A stretch of DNA of 64,000 nt from Bacillota bacterium. Its GTDB lineage: Bacteria; Bacillota; Clostridia; Acetivibrionales; DTU013. The stretch's first letter is position 1. Every line of letters starts with the position of its first letter. The translations under genes were made by a program, and so were the position numbers. Under the pieces are notes generated by a model. It worked only from the letters and a program-made list of their open reading frames with translations, made no database searches and was not told the DNA's origin. Where the stretch lies: NCBI GenBank assembly GCA_023418915.1, contig JAEZYU010000052.1:1-64000 (forward strand). The letters are read 5' to 3'. Positions 15,127 through 24,317 of the stretch are shown here, piece by piece.

Positions 15127-18033
15127 TTATTTACCCCCATCCCTAAGCTCAAGGCCGAATTCTTTTCTCTTGTTATCTATTTCTTCATTGATGACCCTGA
15201 CATAATCCAACAGCGTCTCTCTTGGGTCCTCACCGTCATTGATGACCTTTCTGAAAGCATTGTTCAGATGTCTCGGTGTGAAGTAACCGCCGGGTACCTC
15301 GGGGTTCCCGATGACCCACTGTCTCTGTTCTGCCAGCGCATTATAGTCCTTTACCGGCCACGGAAGCCTTTTAGCTGCTTCAATGTTGGCAGTCGGATGA
15401 CGGGCTGCTGCGCCCATCAGGCTTTCCATTTCACGGCCGAATCTCACCTGAGTGTCTGAGCTTATCCACCATTTCATAAACTCCCAGGAAGCATCCTTGT
15501 TCTTAGCAGCCTCAAGCATCATGACTCCATAACCACCGCTGGTAGTAGATCTGTCAATAACACCGTTGTCCCTCATGACACCCGGCAGCGGAGCCATCTC
15601 CCAGAGGCCCCTGAGCTCCGGAGCAAACACTTGCAGATTGTTATAGAGCCAGTACTCATTGATTGCGATCGGCATTTCACCGGTTCTGAAACGGTTCATT
15701 ACGTCAAACTCCAGCGGGAACTTGTAATTCACATACAATTCAGTCCAATTTTTAAAAGCCTCTATTGCTTCTTCTGTATCAAGAGCACTGGATATCCCGT
15801 CGCCCTCATACAGAATGCCGCCCTCCTGATACAAAAATGTACTGTACGTTTCCATAGCTCCCCATGGGTCGTTGTTGACAACGACAGGCACACTTATATC
15901 CATATTAGCCTTTTGGACCTCAGGAATGGCTGCGTACAGCTCCTCCCATGTATCAGGCGGCTTCACGCCCAATTCATCCAAAATATCCTTGCGATAGAAC
16001 ATCATCAGGAACTGCTGCTGTTCCGGCAGTCCATATATGCCTCCCTGGAACTTGTACGGCAGCATGGAGCTTTCGGTAAACTCCTTCATCACGTCAGGCA
16101 GATCCGGAAATTGCGTGAGATCTACAGCCGCATTTCGCGTTGCATAGTTCACCGGTTCACCATTGCCCACCGACATGGCTACGTCAGGACCTCTTCCCGC
16201 TACTGTTGCAGGCAGCAGCACGCCGACCTGGACGAGCTCAACATTTACGGATATCTTCTTTTGAGGTGTGAAGGAATCGTCTATCATTTTTTTGATGACC
16301 TGCGCCTGGTCACGGCCTGTGGATATCCACACAGTAACCGCATCATTCTGATCATATACATTACCGACGCTGTTGTAATCCTCGGTAAAGGATGCTATGA
16401 AAGCGGTAATCTCGTGGATAAGACGTCTGAAGAAGGACGCATCTGCCTTGGGCAGTTCCTCATCCGGAGACGAAACAACAATATAGTCTATCTCAAGAGG
16501 CTGTTGTCTTGTATTAAGTATCCATGTGCCGAGAGCTCCGACATTATCCTTGAATTGCTTCATCCTGTTTTGAATGGTTCGCGGTCTTTCATACATATCA
16601 GACAACTGATATGAAAGCCTATCTAAAATAGCATTGTGTGAACCGCGCTGACCCGTATAGTCCACCAGCCTCTTAGAAAGGTTCGCCAATGCTTTGCTTT
16701 GTTCGTTAAGAGTCGTCATGACACCGGGCAGTTTCTTTTCCAGTTGGTAGTCCCTGTACTTATCCGGAGTCTGTCCAGTTATCATAAGAATTTTTCGATA
16801 TGCATTGTTTAAAATATATACGCTGTCTTCGGCTTCTCTGAGGATCTCCGCCAGATCGCCCAGAACTACTTCCATTTTCAGCTTGTTGACTCCTTCCTCC
16901 AGGTAGAACAAGTACGGTTCATCACCGTCTCCCAGAACGAAGTTGTTCCATGTAGCCGTATAGTTGAACGGGATATATTCCATTTCCTTAAACGGTACCT
17001 CGCCGTTTACAGTCAACCTTCTGTTTGCGTAAAGGCCGCGGGTTATGTTCTGCCTTCCCTTTATTACTATTTGATACAGACCTGCCTTTTCAACCGGGAT
17101 ATCCCACTCTATCCATTGCCCCGGAAGCTGCCAGCTCGTACCGCCTATGGTGTTGAGACGTATCTTTGACCTGTGGTACGGAACTGTTGCAGGAGAAGTA
17201 CGGTCATTGACCGGGTAAAGAGTCGGATCCGATTTGAAGACAGCACTTTCACCCTGAATATAGACAGGATCGCCTTCGACAATCGCATATCCCTTTTGGT
17301 TGTATTCCGTTAATTTATCTTCATAAGATGGAACTTCCCTATACTGCGTCAACTTGAGAGTTTTGATCACCATAGGCTCTTTTACGGATACGAGCTTGAA
17401 GGTGTTTTTCCCTTTATTGAAATGAAATAGATACGGTTCGTTATGATACCCCATATAATCATTGAAATAAGCTGTCTGCCAGTGGGGTTCTTCTATCTGT
17501 CGCGGCCTCATGTCATTATCCCGGTTATCCCTTTTGATCTCTTCCGCACTTACCCATACTCTTGTGAGGGTAATATGCCTGGCATCTATGAATGGAGATG
17601 AACCGTTGACCCAAAGCTCACGCTCGATCGCTGCACTGCGGCCTTCGATTGGATAATACTCAATAAAGACACTATAAAGACCTTCCTGCGGGACATCTAC
17701 CTCCCATGTTATAGATCCCTGTTCGTCAGTCCTGACTGATTTGCCTGAAGATCCTTCGAAGTCCTGAAGAATTTGGATATCCATGTCAGTATCGATAAAT
17801 TTATCAACATCGATACTGATTTCAGCCGGAGGCTTTTGATTATCCATATACTGGGATATATACAGCTCGTAGGTATCATCACGCCGGATCACAGAATCTC
17901 CGACCGCCGGCTCGGATGCCGCATCTGCGGCAATATCGCCGAATGAAATGCAATTGCCTGAAAAAGACAACACAAAAACAAAGATAACAATGAATAGCTT
18001 AGTTATCGTACGGATAGCTATCCTCTTCTTCAT
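15127..18033 (-). CDS. large solute-binding protein with N-terminal sandwich domains
   Basis: A 968-residue exported protein, about twice the length of a normal sugar-binding protein. Signal peptide about 1-38 (no clear lipobox). Two beta-sandwich regions resembling carbohydrate-binding modules follow, about 95-235 (ITWEVDVPQEGLYSVFIEYY) and 290-400 (QWIEWDIPVEKAGLYQIVI), each with the W-x-V/I-P-x-x-GLY core. A helical linker lies about 405-500. The C-terminal 430 residues are a family 1 solute-binding domain (YGLPEQQQFLMMFYRKDILD, PPDTWEELYAAIPEVQK). This suggests capture of a polymer or surface glycan before import. It is the first gene of the cluster, with AAGGGG before the ATG. Confidence 0.88.
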   Translation of the reverse strand: MKKRIAIRTITKLFIVIFVFVLSFSGNCISFGDIAADAASEPAVGDSVIRRDDTYELYISQYMDNQKPPAEISIDVDKFIDTDMDIQILQDFEGSSGKSVRTDEQGSITWEVDVPQEGLYSVFIEYYPIEGRSAAIERELWVNGSSPFIDARHITLTRVWVSAEEIKRDNRDNDMRPRQIEEPHWQTAYFNDYMGYHNEPYLFHFNKGKNTFKLVSVKEPMVIKTLKLTQYREVPSYEDKLTEYNQKGYAIVEGDPVYIQGESAVFKSDPTLYPVNDRTSPATVPYHRSKIRLNTIGGTSWQLPGQWIEWDIPVEKAGLYQIVIKGRQNITRGLYANRRLTVNGEVPFKEMEYIPFNYTATWNNFVLGDGDEPYLFYLEEGVNKLKMEVVLGDLAEILREAEDSVYILNNAYRKILMITGQTPDKYRDYQLEKKLPGVMTTLNEQSKALANLSKRLVDYTGQRGSHNAILDRLSYQLSDMYERPRTIQNRMKQFKDNVGALGTWILNTRQQPLEIDYIVVSSPDEELPKADASFFRRLIHEITAFIASFTEDYNSVGNVYDQNDAVTVWISTGRDQAQVIKKMIDDSFTPQKKISVNVELVQVGVLLPATVAGRGPDVAMSVGNGEPVNYATRNAAVDLTQFPDLPDVMKEFTESSMLPYKFQGGIYGLPEQQQFLMMFYRKDILDELGVKPPDTWEELYAAIPEVQKANMDISVPVVVNNDPWGAMETYSTFLYQEGGILYEGDGISSALDTEEAIEAFKNWTELYVNYKFPLEFDVMNRFRTGEMPIAINEYWLYNNLQVFAPELRGLWEMAPLPGVMRDNGVIDRSTTSGGYGVMMLEAAKNKDASWEFMKWWISSDTQVRFGREMESLMGAAARHPTANIEAAKRLPWPVKDYNALAEQRQWVIGNPEVPGGYFTPRHLNNAFRKVINDGEDPRETLLDYVRVINEEIDNKRKEFGLELRDGGK

Positions 18034-18207
18034 GATTACAGCCCCTTATTATATTTTCATATATTTCATATAAAACTAACTAATTTGTGATATAGTGTTT
18101 TTATACTTTTCTATATTGCATATTATAGGGACATTAGAATAACATTTGTAATTATTAAGGGATTAAGCATTTGTATGATTATTAATGTATTCACTTGTAC
18201 ATAAATA
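18034..18207 (-). other. long AT-rich leader of the transport cluster
   Basis: About 165 nt of untranslated, very AT-rich leader between the consensus promoter and the first gene. No terminator hairpin, known riboswitch core or small reading frame with a ribosome site was recognised. Confidence 0.5.
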
Positions 18208-18236
18208 ATTATAGATACACTTTCCATCTATGTCAA
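18208..18236 (-). promoter_or_regulatory. consensus promoter of the transport cluster
   Basis: On the minus strand, TTGACA (18231-18236), a 17-bp spacer and TATAAT (18208-18213) match the sigma-A consensus exactly. Transcription should start near 18201, leaving a leader of about 165 nt before the binding-protein gene. Confidence 0.85.
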
Positions 18237-18538
18237 TCATAATTTCACGTAAATACCGGTTCCGAGCCTTCTCTTATACCACTGAAAGCCTATTTTCCGC
18301 TTTACGGAAGTGTTTTTTGAAATATTACAAATTGATTTACACATCACGTTACATATTTGCATTTTAACATTACTTATTATATTACAAAAGCTGCTCCGTG
18401 CTCTGAAAATCCAGTATTTCGGTACTATTATACATAGCCGCAGATTATCCTTGTAATTGTTTGTTGCTTTTGCTAAAGTATATACTAATATTTCTAGTGT
18501 ATATTTACTATATATACTATTCAAGGGAGTGTTATTTT
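18237..18538. other. spacer upstream of rqcH
   Basis: AT-rich divergent spacer. Repeated TATATACT-like blocks (18478-18520) precede rqcH; TTGTTT and a TATACT 18 bp on form a weak plus-strand promoter candidate. No gene seen. Confidence 0.4.
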
Positions 18539-20293
18539 TTGCCATTTGATGGAATAGTCGCAAAAAGTGTCGTGGAAGAATTGAGCCAAAAGCTTGTGGG
18601 CGGACGCATAGAAAAAGTACTCCAGCCGGAAGCTGATGAAATAGTGCTCATCGTCCGAGCCTGGAGCAAAAACCATCGACTGGTGATGAGCGCCAGCCCG
18701 AACTTTCCAAGGATCCACCTGACTGAAGCAATAAAAGAAAACCCTCCTGTGCCGCCGGTTTTCTGCATGCTGCTGAGAAAACACCTTGTAGGCGGGCGGA
18801 TATTATCCTTTGAATTCAACGACTATGAAAGGATAATAGGACTCAACATAGAAGCCTCCAATGAGCTCGGCGATATCTCATCAAAGAAGTTAGTCATTGA
18901 AATAATGGGACGTCACAGCAACATCATTCTGCTCAACAGCGAAAACAAGATACTGGATTCAGTAAAACACATAGATTCAGACATCAGCAGCGTCCGGGAG
19001 GTCATGCCGGCAAGGCCATACGTTCTGCCGCCTTCTCAGGACAAACTCTCCCCTGCAGTTTTGCATGCATCTCAACTGACAGATAAACTTGATACCTCAA
19101 CAGCCACAGCAGAAAAATTTCTGCTTGAGCATATCAAAGGCTTCAGTCCCCTACTGTGCCGCGAGGTATGCCATCGCGCAGCAATCGAAGGCCGTAAACG
19201 GGCCGCAGATCTGAATTGTTCAGAAAGAGCTGCTTTAGCCGGATCACTACAATTGATACTGGAGGAGATCAGACAAGAGCAATATTCCCCTGCAGTTATC
19301 TTTGAAGATGAGCGGCATATGGAACCGATTGATTTTCACTGTCTCGCAATTGACCAATATGCCTTCAGGGAAGGGTATGTCTCCATAAGTCAGACACTTG
19401 ACAAATACTATGCTGCACGTGACAATACCGACCGGCTCAGGCAAAAGAAATCTGATCTGTATAAAGTGCTGAACATTTCACTTGACCGCTGTTCAAAAAA
19501 ATTGACAATACAGCAGGAAACCTTACGGGATGCAGCAGATAGGGAAAAACTGAAGCTGTACGGTGAACTGATCACATCCTCCATATATGCGATCCCCCAT
19601 AACGCAGAGAGTGTATCGCTGCACAACTACTATTCTGAAAACGGCGAGTACATAGATATACCCCTCAACCCCAACCTTACTCCCCAGGCCAATGCACAGC
19701 GATATTTCCGCAGGTATGCCAAGGCAAAAAGCGCTTATGTATACACTACACGTCAGCTGGAAGAAACACGCAGCGAGCTGGATTATTTGGAAAGCGTGCT
19801 TCAAATGCTGGATAACTGCATCTCTCTGCAAGAGATAGATGAAGTCAGGCAGGAGCTTGCCGAACAGGGATACATGATGCTGAGGAAAAAGAAGACACAC
19901 AAAAATAAAGCTGCACAGACAGAACCGCTGCATTTCAGATCGTCTGAGGGATTTGATATATACGTCGGCAAAAACAACAGGCAAAATGACTACCTTACAC
20001 TAAAAATGGCGCACTCCGGCGATATTTGGCTGCACACCAAGGCAGTACCGGGCTCGCATGTTATTATAAGAAGGAACAGCGATGAAATACCTGACAGGAC
20101 CATAGAGGAAGCGGCAGTACTCGCAGCATGGCACAGCAAGGCCAGGATGTCGGCAAATGTACAGATCGACTACACAGCAGTAAAGAATGTAAGCAAGCCC
20201 TCTGGTGCCAAGCCCGGCATGGTCATTTATGTAAGCTACAAGACAGCTGTTGTGACGCCTGACCAAGCCATGGTTGACAAGCTAAAGGTATAA
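18539..20293 (+). CDS. rqcH: Rqc2 homolog RqcH (NFACT family)
   Basis: A 584-residue NFACT protein, earlier annotated as fibronectin-binding protein FbpA. In bacteria RqcH binds stalled 50S-peptidyl-tRNA complexes and adds C-terminal alanine tails that mark the peptide for degradation. NFACT-N domain with MPFDGIVAKSVVEELSQKL at the start and MGRHSNIILLN; central helical and coiled-coil region about 255-430; NFACT-R domain about 440-560 with HSGDIWLHTKAVPGSHVII. I chose TTG 18539 (MPFDG is the family start, AAGGGAG 9 nt upstream) rather than the upstream ATG 18461, whose extra residues are not homologous. Monocistronic. Confidence 0.93.
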   Translation: MPFDGIVAKSVVEELSQKLVGGRIEKVLQPEADEIVLIVRAWSKNHRLVMSASPNFPRIHLTEAIKENPPVPPVFCMLLRKHLVGGRILSFEFNDYERIIGLNIEASNELGDISSKKLVIEIMGRHSNIILLNSENKILDSVKHIDSDISSVREVMPARPYVLPPSQDKLSPAVLHASQLTDKLDTSTATAEKFLLEHIKGFSPLLCREVCHRAAIEGRKRAADLNCSERAALAGSLQLILEEIRQEQYSPAVIFEDERHMEPIDFHCLAIDQYAFREGYVSISQTLDKYYAARDNTDRLRQKKSDLYKVLNISLDRCSKKLTIQQETLRDAADREKLKLYGELITSSIYAIPHNAESVSLHNYYSENGEYIDIPLNPNLTPQANAQRYFRRYAKAKSAYVYTTRQLEETRSELDYLESVLQMLDNCISLQEIDEVRQELAEQGYMMLRKKKTHKNKAAQTEPLHFRSSEGFDIYVGKNNRQNDYLTLKMAHSGDIWLHTKAVPGSHVIIRRNSDEIPDRTIEEAAVLAAWHSKARMSANVQIDYTAVKNVSKPSGAKPGMVIYVSYKTAVVTPDQAMVDKLKV

Positions 20294-20465
20294 AGTACAG
20301 CGATCGGCTATGTGATAGCTATGCCTGCCAATAACCCCAATTTCTCAGAACTCCTTAAAGGAGATCAAAAAAGAGTACCGCAGCGAAAATGTCCTCAGCG
20401 CAATGGAGGAAGGTTCACTGGCCGCATCCAAAGTACTGTCATGGCGCGGCGGGGTGGAAACGGAC
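20294..20465 (+). other. possible gene remnant between rqcH and the SLH gene
   Basis: A frame from about 20356 reads KEIKKEYRSENVLSAMEEGS, then LAASKVLSWRGGVE, with acidic and hydrophobic residues spaced as in real protein, but it lacks a start and is frame-shifted from an upstream NPNFSELL segment. I do not recognise the family. It could be the tail of a decayed gene or chance. Confidence 0.25.
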
Positions 20466-21587
20466 TTATGGCAGTGTTGCCCTGACAACATTACCTGAAG
20501 ACCTGCCGTCTTTATACAGCACTGTTATACTGAAATAGTATGTGCCGCCTGATTTGAGTTTTCCTCCGAAATCACCGCCGTTATATTTGTCTCCGGCCTT
20601 TACTGTTATGCTGGTGTCATTCCTGTCAGTTATAAATTTCAAATATCCGTCCTCGGGATAGACAGGCGTGGAGTCAGACTTGGAAATAACGACCTTGTAT
20701 CCGCTGAAATTTGATGAAGATATCCTGTCCCAGCTTATTAAAAGCTTATCGCCGGATACACTGACCGCTATTGTTGATGAACTGTGCCCGTCCGCATCCT
20801 CATCTGCCTCATCGTCCTCATATGCATCATCGTCTTCATCCGCCTCATAATCTTCATTTGCAGCATTGCCATTATTCGCACCTGCGCTATTTTCATAGGT
20901 CACCTTCTCATCTTCATAAGTGACCTTTTCTTCATTCTCCCTGAATGCATTATATAGAAGTTCCGCAGCAGATGCTCTGTTCAAGCTCTCAGACGGTGCA
21001 AATACTCGGCTGCCGTTCCTGTCATACCCCTGCATTAGTCCATGCTTTACAGCGATTGCAACATATTTCTTCAGGTTTGGGGAAATATCGTCAGAATCGC
21101 TGTACTGCGAAAGCACATTCATGTCGGGCATTTCATCTCCAAAGCCCATAGCCAGAACCAAAGCCACTGCCATATCCTCACGCTCTGCGTTTTGCGAAGG
21201 CCTGAAGTAATCTCCCAAAGAGGTTCTGAAGCCTGTCATGTATGGTTTTGCTGATTCAACATATTTGTACTGCCATCCGCCCTTTTTTATATCCAGAAAT
21301 GACTCCTTTGAAGGATTTATCAAATCAAGTTCAAGAGTCAGGACCATCATTTTTGCAAACTCAGCTCTGGTCACATCACGGGCAGGTGAAAACTGATTGT
21401 TGCCAGTGCCCTCAATTATCCCGTTCTCTACCATCCAATTGATTGCCGCATATGCGTAGTGCTCTTTTGATACATCGGAAAAGCCGCTGCCATTCCTAGG
21501 CACTGCTGTTCCATTGACAGGTAATATGAATGTAAATGAAAATATAAAAATAAGTAAGAATATCGATATGGAAACCTTTTTTAACAT
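20466..21587 (-). CDS. S-layer homology domain protein
   Basis: A 373-residue exported protein. Signal peptide about 1-27. Three SLH units (about 36-80, 95-150 and 160-215: GFSDVSKEHYAYAAINWMVE, NQFSPARDVTRAEFAKMMV, FAPSESLNRASAAELLYNAF) would bind pyruvylated cell-wall polymer. An acidic linker follows (EKVTYEDEKVTYEN duplicated, then a run of Asp/Glu), and then a fibronectin type III-like domain (about 275-373). Start ATG has GAGGAG upstream. It is convergent with rqcH. A surface-display role is likely; the C-terminal partner or ligand is unknown. Confidence 0.88.
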   Translation of the reverse strand: MLKKVSISIFLLIFIFSFTFILPVNGTAVPRNGSGFSDVSKEHYAYAAINWMVENGIIEGTGNNQFSPARDVTRAEFAKMMVLTLELDLINPSKESFLDIKKGGWQYKYVESAKPYMTGFRTSLGDYFRPSQNAEREDMAVALVLAMGFGDEMPDMNVLSQYSDSDDISPNLKKYVAIAVKHGLMQGYDRNGSRVFAPSESLNRASAAELLYNAFRENEEKVTYEDEKVTYENSAGANNGNAANEDYEADEDDDAYEDDEADEDADGHSSSTIAVSVSGDKLLISWDRISSSNFSGYKVVISKSDSTPVYPEDGYLKFITDRNDTSITVKAGDKYNGGDFGGKLKSGGTYYFSITVLYKDGRSSGNVVRATLP

Positions 21588-21860
21588 AAATATACATCTC
21601 CTCTCAACATAATTTTATACCCTTTGTACAAATTGTAATATAGTACTATATTCCTCTTTTTATCACACTGCAGTACTAATTATCGTACTCTTTGAGTACA
21701 CCTGCCTGATTCAAACACTTACCACCATTCTCTATGCGCACACCTGCCTGATTCAACATAATCTTGCAATTTTTTATTATGGTTAAAATCAATCAGGTAT
21801 TGGAATCTGACGCTGACTCAATTATAATTAAATTCGACTATATAAATCGGAGGCTCTAAT
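21588..21860. other. spacer with promoter and 17-bp direct repeat
   Basis: Contains two copies of ACACCTGCCTGATTCAA (21698-21714 and 21740-21756) and a GTACTC-TTT-GAGTAC hairpin at about 21685-21699. The plus-strand promoter for the DUF2284 gene is listed separately. No gene seen. Confidence 0.6.
21800..21828 (+). promoter_or_regulatory. promoter of the DUF2284 gene
   Basis: TTGGAA (21800-21805), 17-bp spacer, TATAAT (21823-21828). Start of transcription near 21835, close to the GGAGG ribosome site at 21850. Confidence 0.7.
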
Positions 21861-22412
21861 ATGAATAATTCTGACCACCTCGAAAAAAAAAGCGGGAACA
21901 CCGAAAAAATCGCCATTAGCTATGTAAAAAAAGCTATTGAACTGGGAGCCGACCATGCAGTTCTCTTCAGTATAAATGACATCGAATTTGATCCCAGAAC
22001 ACTGCTAAAATGCATGTTCGGCTGCAAGGACTGGGGCAAAGGACATACCTGTCCATCAAGACCGGGGTCTCTCAATCCTTGGGAGTACGAACAGATATTC
22101 AAGAAATATAGTTGGGGTATAATAATACATTCACATAATAAGAAGATTTCTCAGGATGTATCATTTGCATTAGAAAGCACAGCTTTTACCGATGGATACT
22201 ATTTTGCATTTTCTCTGAGCGACTGTGCCATCTGCGCAGAATGCGGCGGATCAAAAGGTATGGGTTGTGCCAACCCAAAAAAAGCCAGGCCTGCATTTCA
22301 CAGCGTAGGCATAGATGTATTCAAGACAGTCCGGAAATTCGGGCTGCCCATAAACACACTCAAGGACCCATCCGATGAACAAAATTGGTACTCAGCAGTT
22401 TTCATAGAGTAA
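21861..22412 (+). CDS. DUF2284 cysteine-rich metal-binding protein
   Basis: A 183-residue soluble protein of the DUF2284 family, predicted to bind metal. Cysteines cluster as CMFGCKDWGKGHTCPSRPG (residues about 51-70) and CAICAECGGSKGMGCANPKK (about 120-140), followed by the family segment RPAFHSVGIDVFKTVRKFGL. The many CxxC pairs suggest an iron-sulfur cluster or zinc. The ATG has a GGAGG site. It is a single-gene unit with its own promoter, and the role is unknown. Confidence 0.85.
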   Translation: MNNSDHLEKKSGNTEKIAISYVKKAIELGADHAVLFSINDIEFDPRTLLKCMFGCKDWGKGHTCPSRPGSLNPWEYEQIFKKYSWGIIIHSHNKKISQDVSFALESTAFTDGYYFAFSLSDCAICAECGGSKGMGCANPKKARPAFHSVGIDVFKTVRKFGLPINTLKDPSDEQNWYSAVFIE

Positions 22413-22682
22413 GAACCTAAGAACCTCATTGAAATTAATTACTTGCACCCATAATGTTAAAAAATTCAAGTAGTGGGAACACAATAGTCTATTTTTTCAA
22501 GTTTTTCGTACAATAACTCAGTCAAAAACCATATTATGTGTAACAAACATAGACGATTTTCAGTTTTTAGTTGATTTTTCTTCCCATTACTTGATTTTTC
22601 AAACAGTTCACTTCTTTCCATATTATGTGAACTTACAATGGCATAAAAGAATGTAGACACCGGCTCAAAAAAGTATATCTAG
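22413..22682. repeat. imperfect inverted-repeat element (divergent relative)
   Basis: AAAAAATTCAAGTAGTGGGAA at 22459-22479 is mirrored by TTCCCATTACTTGATTTTT at 22581-22599, enclosing about 100 bp of AT-rich DNA. The arm layout (A-run, TTCAAGTA, TGGGA) resembles the ends of the 118-bp elements at 4710, 34705 and 58609, so it may be a divergent member. CCATATTATGTG occurs twice nearby (about 22529 and 22619). No gene seen. Confidence 0.5.
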
Positions 22683-22789
22683 GCTCGTACTAGCCGTGAA
22701 TAGCTCATACTAGCCGTGAATGGCTCATACTAGCCGTGAATAGCTCATACTAGCCGTGAATAGCTCATACTAGCCGTGAATGGCTCATA
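22683..22789. repeat. 20-bp tandem repeat, 5.3 copies
   Basis: Unit GCTCATACTAGCCGTGAATA, alternating AATA and AATG ends, exact 20-bp period, just upstream of the aminotransferase gene. There are no spacers, so it is not a CRISPR array. Confidence 0.95.
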
Positions 22790-22893
22790 GCCCTAATAAG
22801 GTCGTTGATATTTTGCCTGTATTGGTATATCATATAAAAAAATCGTGGTTGGCTTCTCACAAAGCCCTCACCCAAAAAACAGGAGTGGATATA

Positions 22894-24075
22894 ATGGTTT
22901 CAGAAAAAATACTGACAAATCTGAGCAGATCATCATGGATCAGAGCAATGTTTGAAGAAGGAGCGAGGCTCCGAAAAATCGCAGGAGCCGATAATGTATA
23001 TGATTTTTCTCTTGGCAATCCGGACCTGGAGCCGCCGGCGACAGTAAAGGAAGCCTTAAAAAAGGCAGTTATCTCGGACGCACCAAAAATGCATAGTTAC
23101 ATGAGCAATGCAGGCTATCCTGAGGTAAGAGCCGCTGTCGCTGCAAAGCTGAAGCAATCAACAGGCGTCGCTATAGGAGCAGAGCACATAGTAATGGAAT
23201 GCGGTGCGGGCGGAGCAATGAATGTTGTGCTTAAGACTCTGTTGAACCCTTCCGAGGAAGTCATCGTATTGGCTCCTTATTTTGCCGAATACCTCTTTTA
23301 CATAGACAATCACGGCGGAAGGCCGGTCATTGTGAATACAGACCGGGAAAGTTTCCAGCCTGATGCCGATAGAATATACGACGCCATTACACCAAGGACA
23401 AAAGCAATAATCATCAACTCGCCTAATAATCCTACCGGTGCCATCTACAGCCGCGGCTCTCTCGAAAGGATATCGGAAGCAATTGAAAAAAGGCAAAAAG
23501 AATTCGGGACCAGTATTTGCATCATATCTGACGAGCCCTATGACAAGATAGTTTATGACGCAGCTGAGGTACCGCCAATATTTGCGATCTTCAAAAATGC
23601 TGTCATAGTCAACTCATTCAGCAAATCACTGTCACTGCCCGGCGAGCGAATAGGTTTCATTGCTGTCAATCCGGGAACTAGTGATATATCTGCACTTATG
23701 GACGGACTCATTTTCTCGACCAGGACCCTTGGTTTTGTCAATGCTCCCGCCCTCTTTCAGAGAATCCTGCCGGAATCACTGGATGCCCGAGTAGACGTGC
23801 AAGCGTATAAAAAGAGACGAGACATGCTCTACGAAATAATAACAAATGCCGGATTCAAATGTCTGAAGCCTCAAGGTGCGTTCTACCTGTTTCCTCAGTC
23901 GCCGGTTGAAGATGATGTAGCATTCTGCAAGGCAGCAGTTAAATACAATCTTGTAATAGTACCCGGTACCGGATTCGGGTGCAAAGGCTTTTTCAGACTT
24001 GCATACTGTGTAGATGAAAAGACGATAGTAAACTCTCAGAAGGCCTTTGAAGCATTGGCCGCAGAGTACAGATAG
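22894..24075 (+). CDS. PLP-dependent class I aminotransferase
   Basis: A 393-residue fold-type I aminotransferase. Motifs: FSLGNPDLEPPATVKEALKK at the N-terminus, NSPNNPTGAIYS (residues about 172-183), SDEPYDKIVYD and the PLP lysine in SFSKSLSLPGERIGF (about 241-255). It transfers an amino group between an amino acid and a 2-oxo acid; the substrate cannot be read from the sequence. ATG 22894 has AGGAGT 7 nt upstream; the frame is open back to 22780, but that part lies in repeat-derived sequence. It appears to be transcribed alone. Confidence 0.88.
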   Translation: MVSEKILTNLSRSSWIRAMFEEGARLRKIAGADNVYDFSLGNPDLEPPATVKEALKKAVISDAPKMHSYMSNAGYPEVRAAVAAKLKQSTGVAIGAEHIVMECGAGGAMNVVLKTLLNPSEEVIVLAPYFAEYLFYIDNHGGRPVIVNTDRESFQPDADRIYDAITPRTKAIIINSPNNPTGAIYSRGSLERISEAIEKRQKEFGTSICIISDEPYDKIVYDAAEVPPIFAIFKNAVIVNSFSKSLSLPGERIGFIAVNPGTSDISALMDGLIFSTRTLGFVNAPALFQRILPESLDARVDVQAYKKRRDMLYEIITNAGFKCLKPQGAFYLFPQSPVEDDVAFCKAAVKYNLVIVPGTGFGCKGFFRLAYCVDEKTIVNSQKAFEALAAEYR

Positions 24076-24317
24076 GATTCTGTACTACAGGGTTACAGAT
24101 TAGTCAAACTCTGGGTATAACCGACATAGATATCCGGCCATGATTTGCTTATGTTGTGGAATGAGTCAGCCGGGATTTTCAGTTCATAGTGTAGCTTAGT
24201 TATGGGCAGATTATTTCACTAGATTCTTTCAACAGATTCTTTCTGCAAATTCTGTCACTAGATTCTGTCAGTAGATTCGTCATAGGAATAATCCGGAAAC
24301 CGGATGAGCTGATCCCG
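24076..24317. repeat. spacer with short degenerate 13-bp repeats
   Basis: Convergent spacer. At about 24219-24281 five degenerate units of 12-14 bp of the form ACTAGATTCTGTC follow one another. An ATCCGG-AAA-CCGGAT hairpin at about 24288-24302 may end thiN transcription. No gene seen. Confidence 0.7.

Noticed and set aside
15631..16614. Long (327-residue) plus-strand frame
   Set aside because: Lies antisense within the large binding-protein gene and shows no family motifs; codon pattern fits the minus-strand gene.
22466..22660. 64-residue minus-strand frame
   Set aside because: Made of the imperfect inverted repeat; no start signals.
22683..22789. CRISPR or iteron-type origin
   Set aside because: 20-bp units without spacers; no replication initiator gene and no AT-rich unwinding box tied to it.
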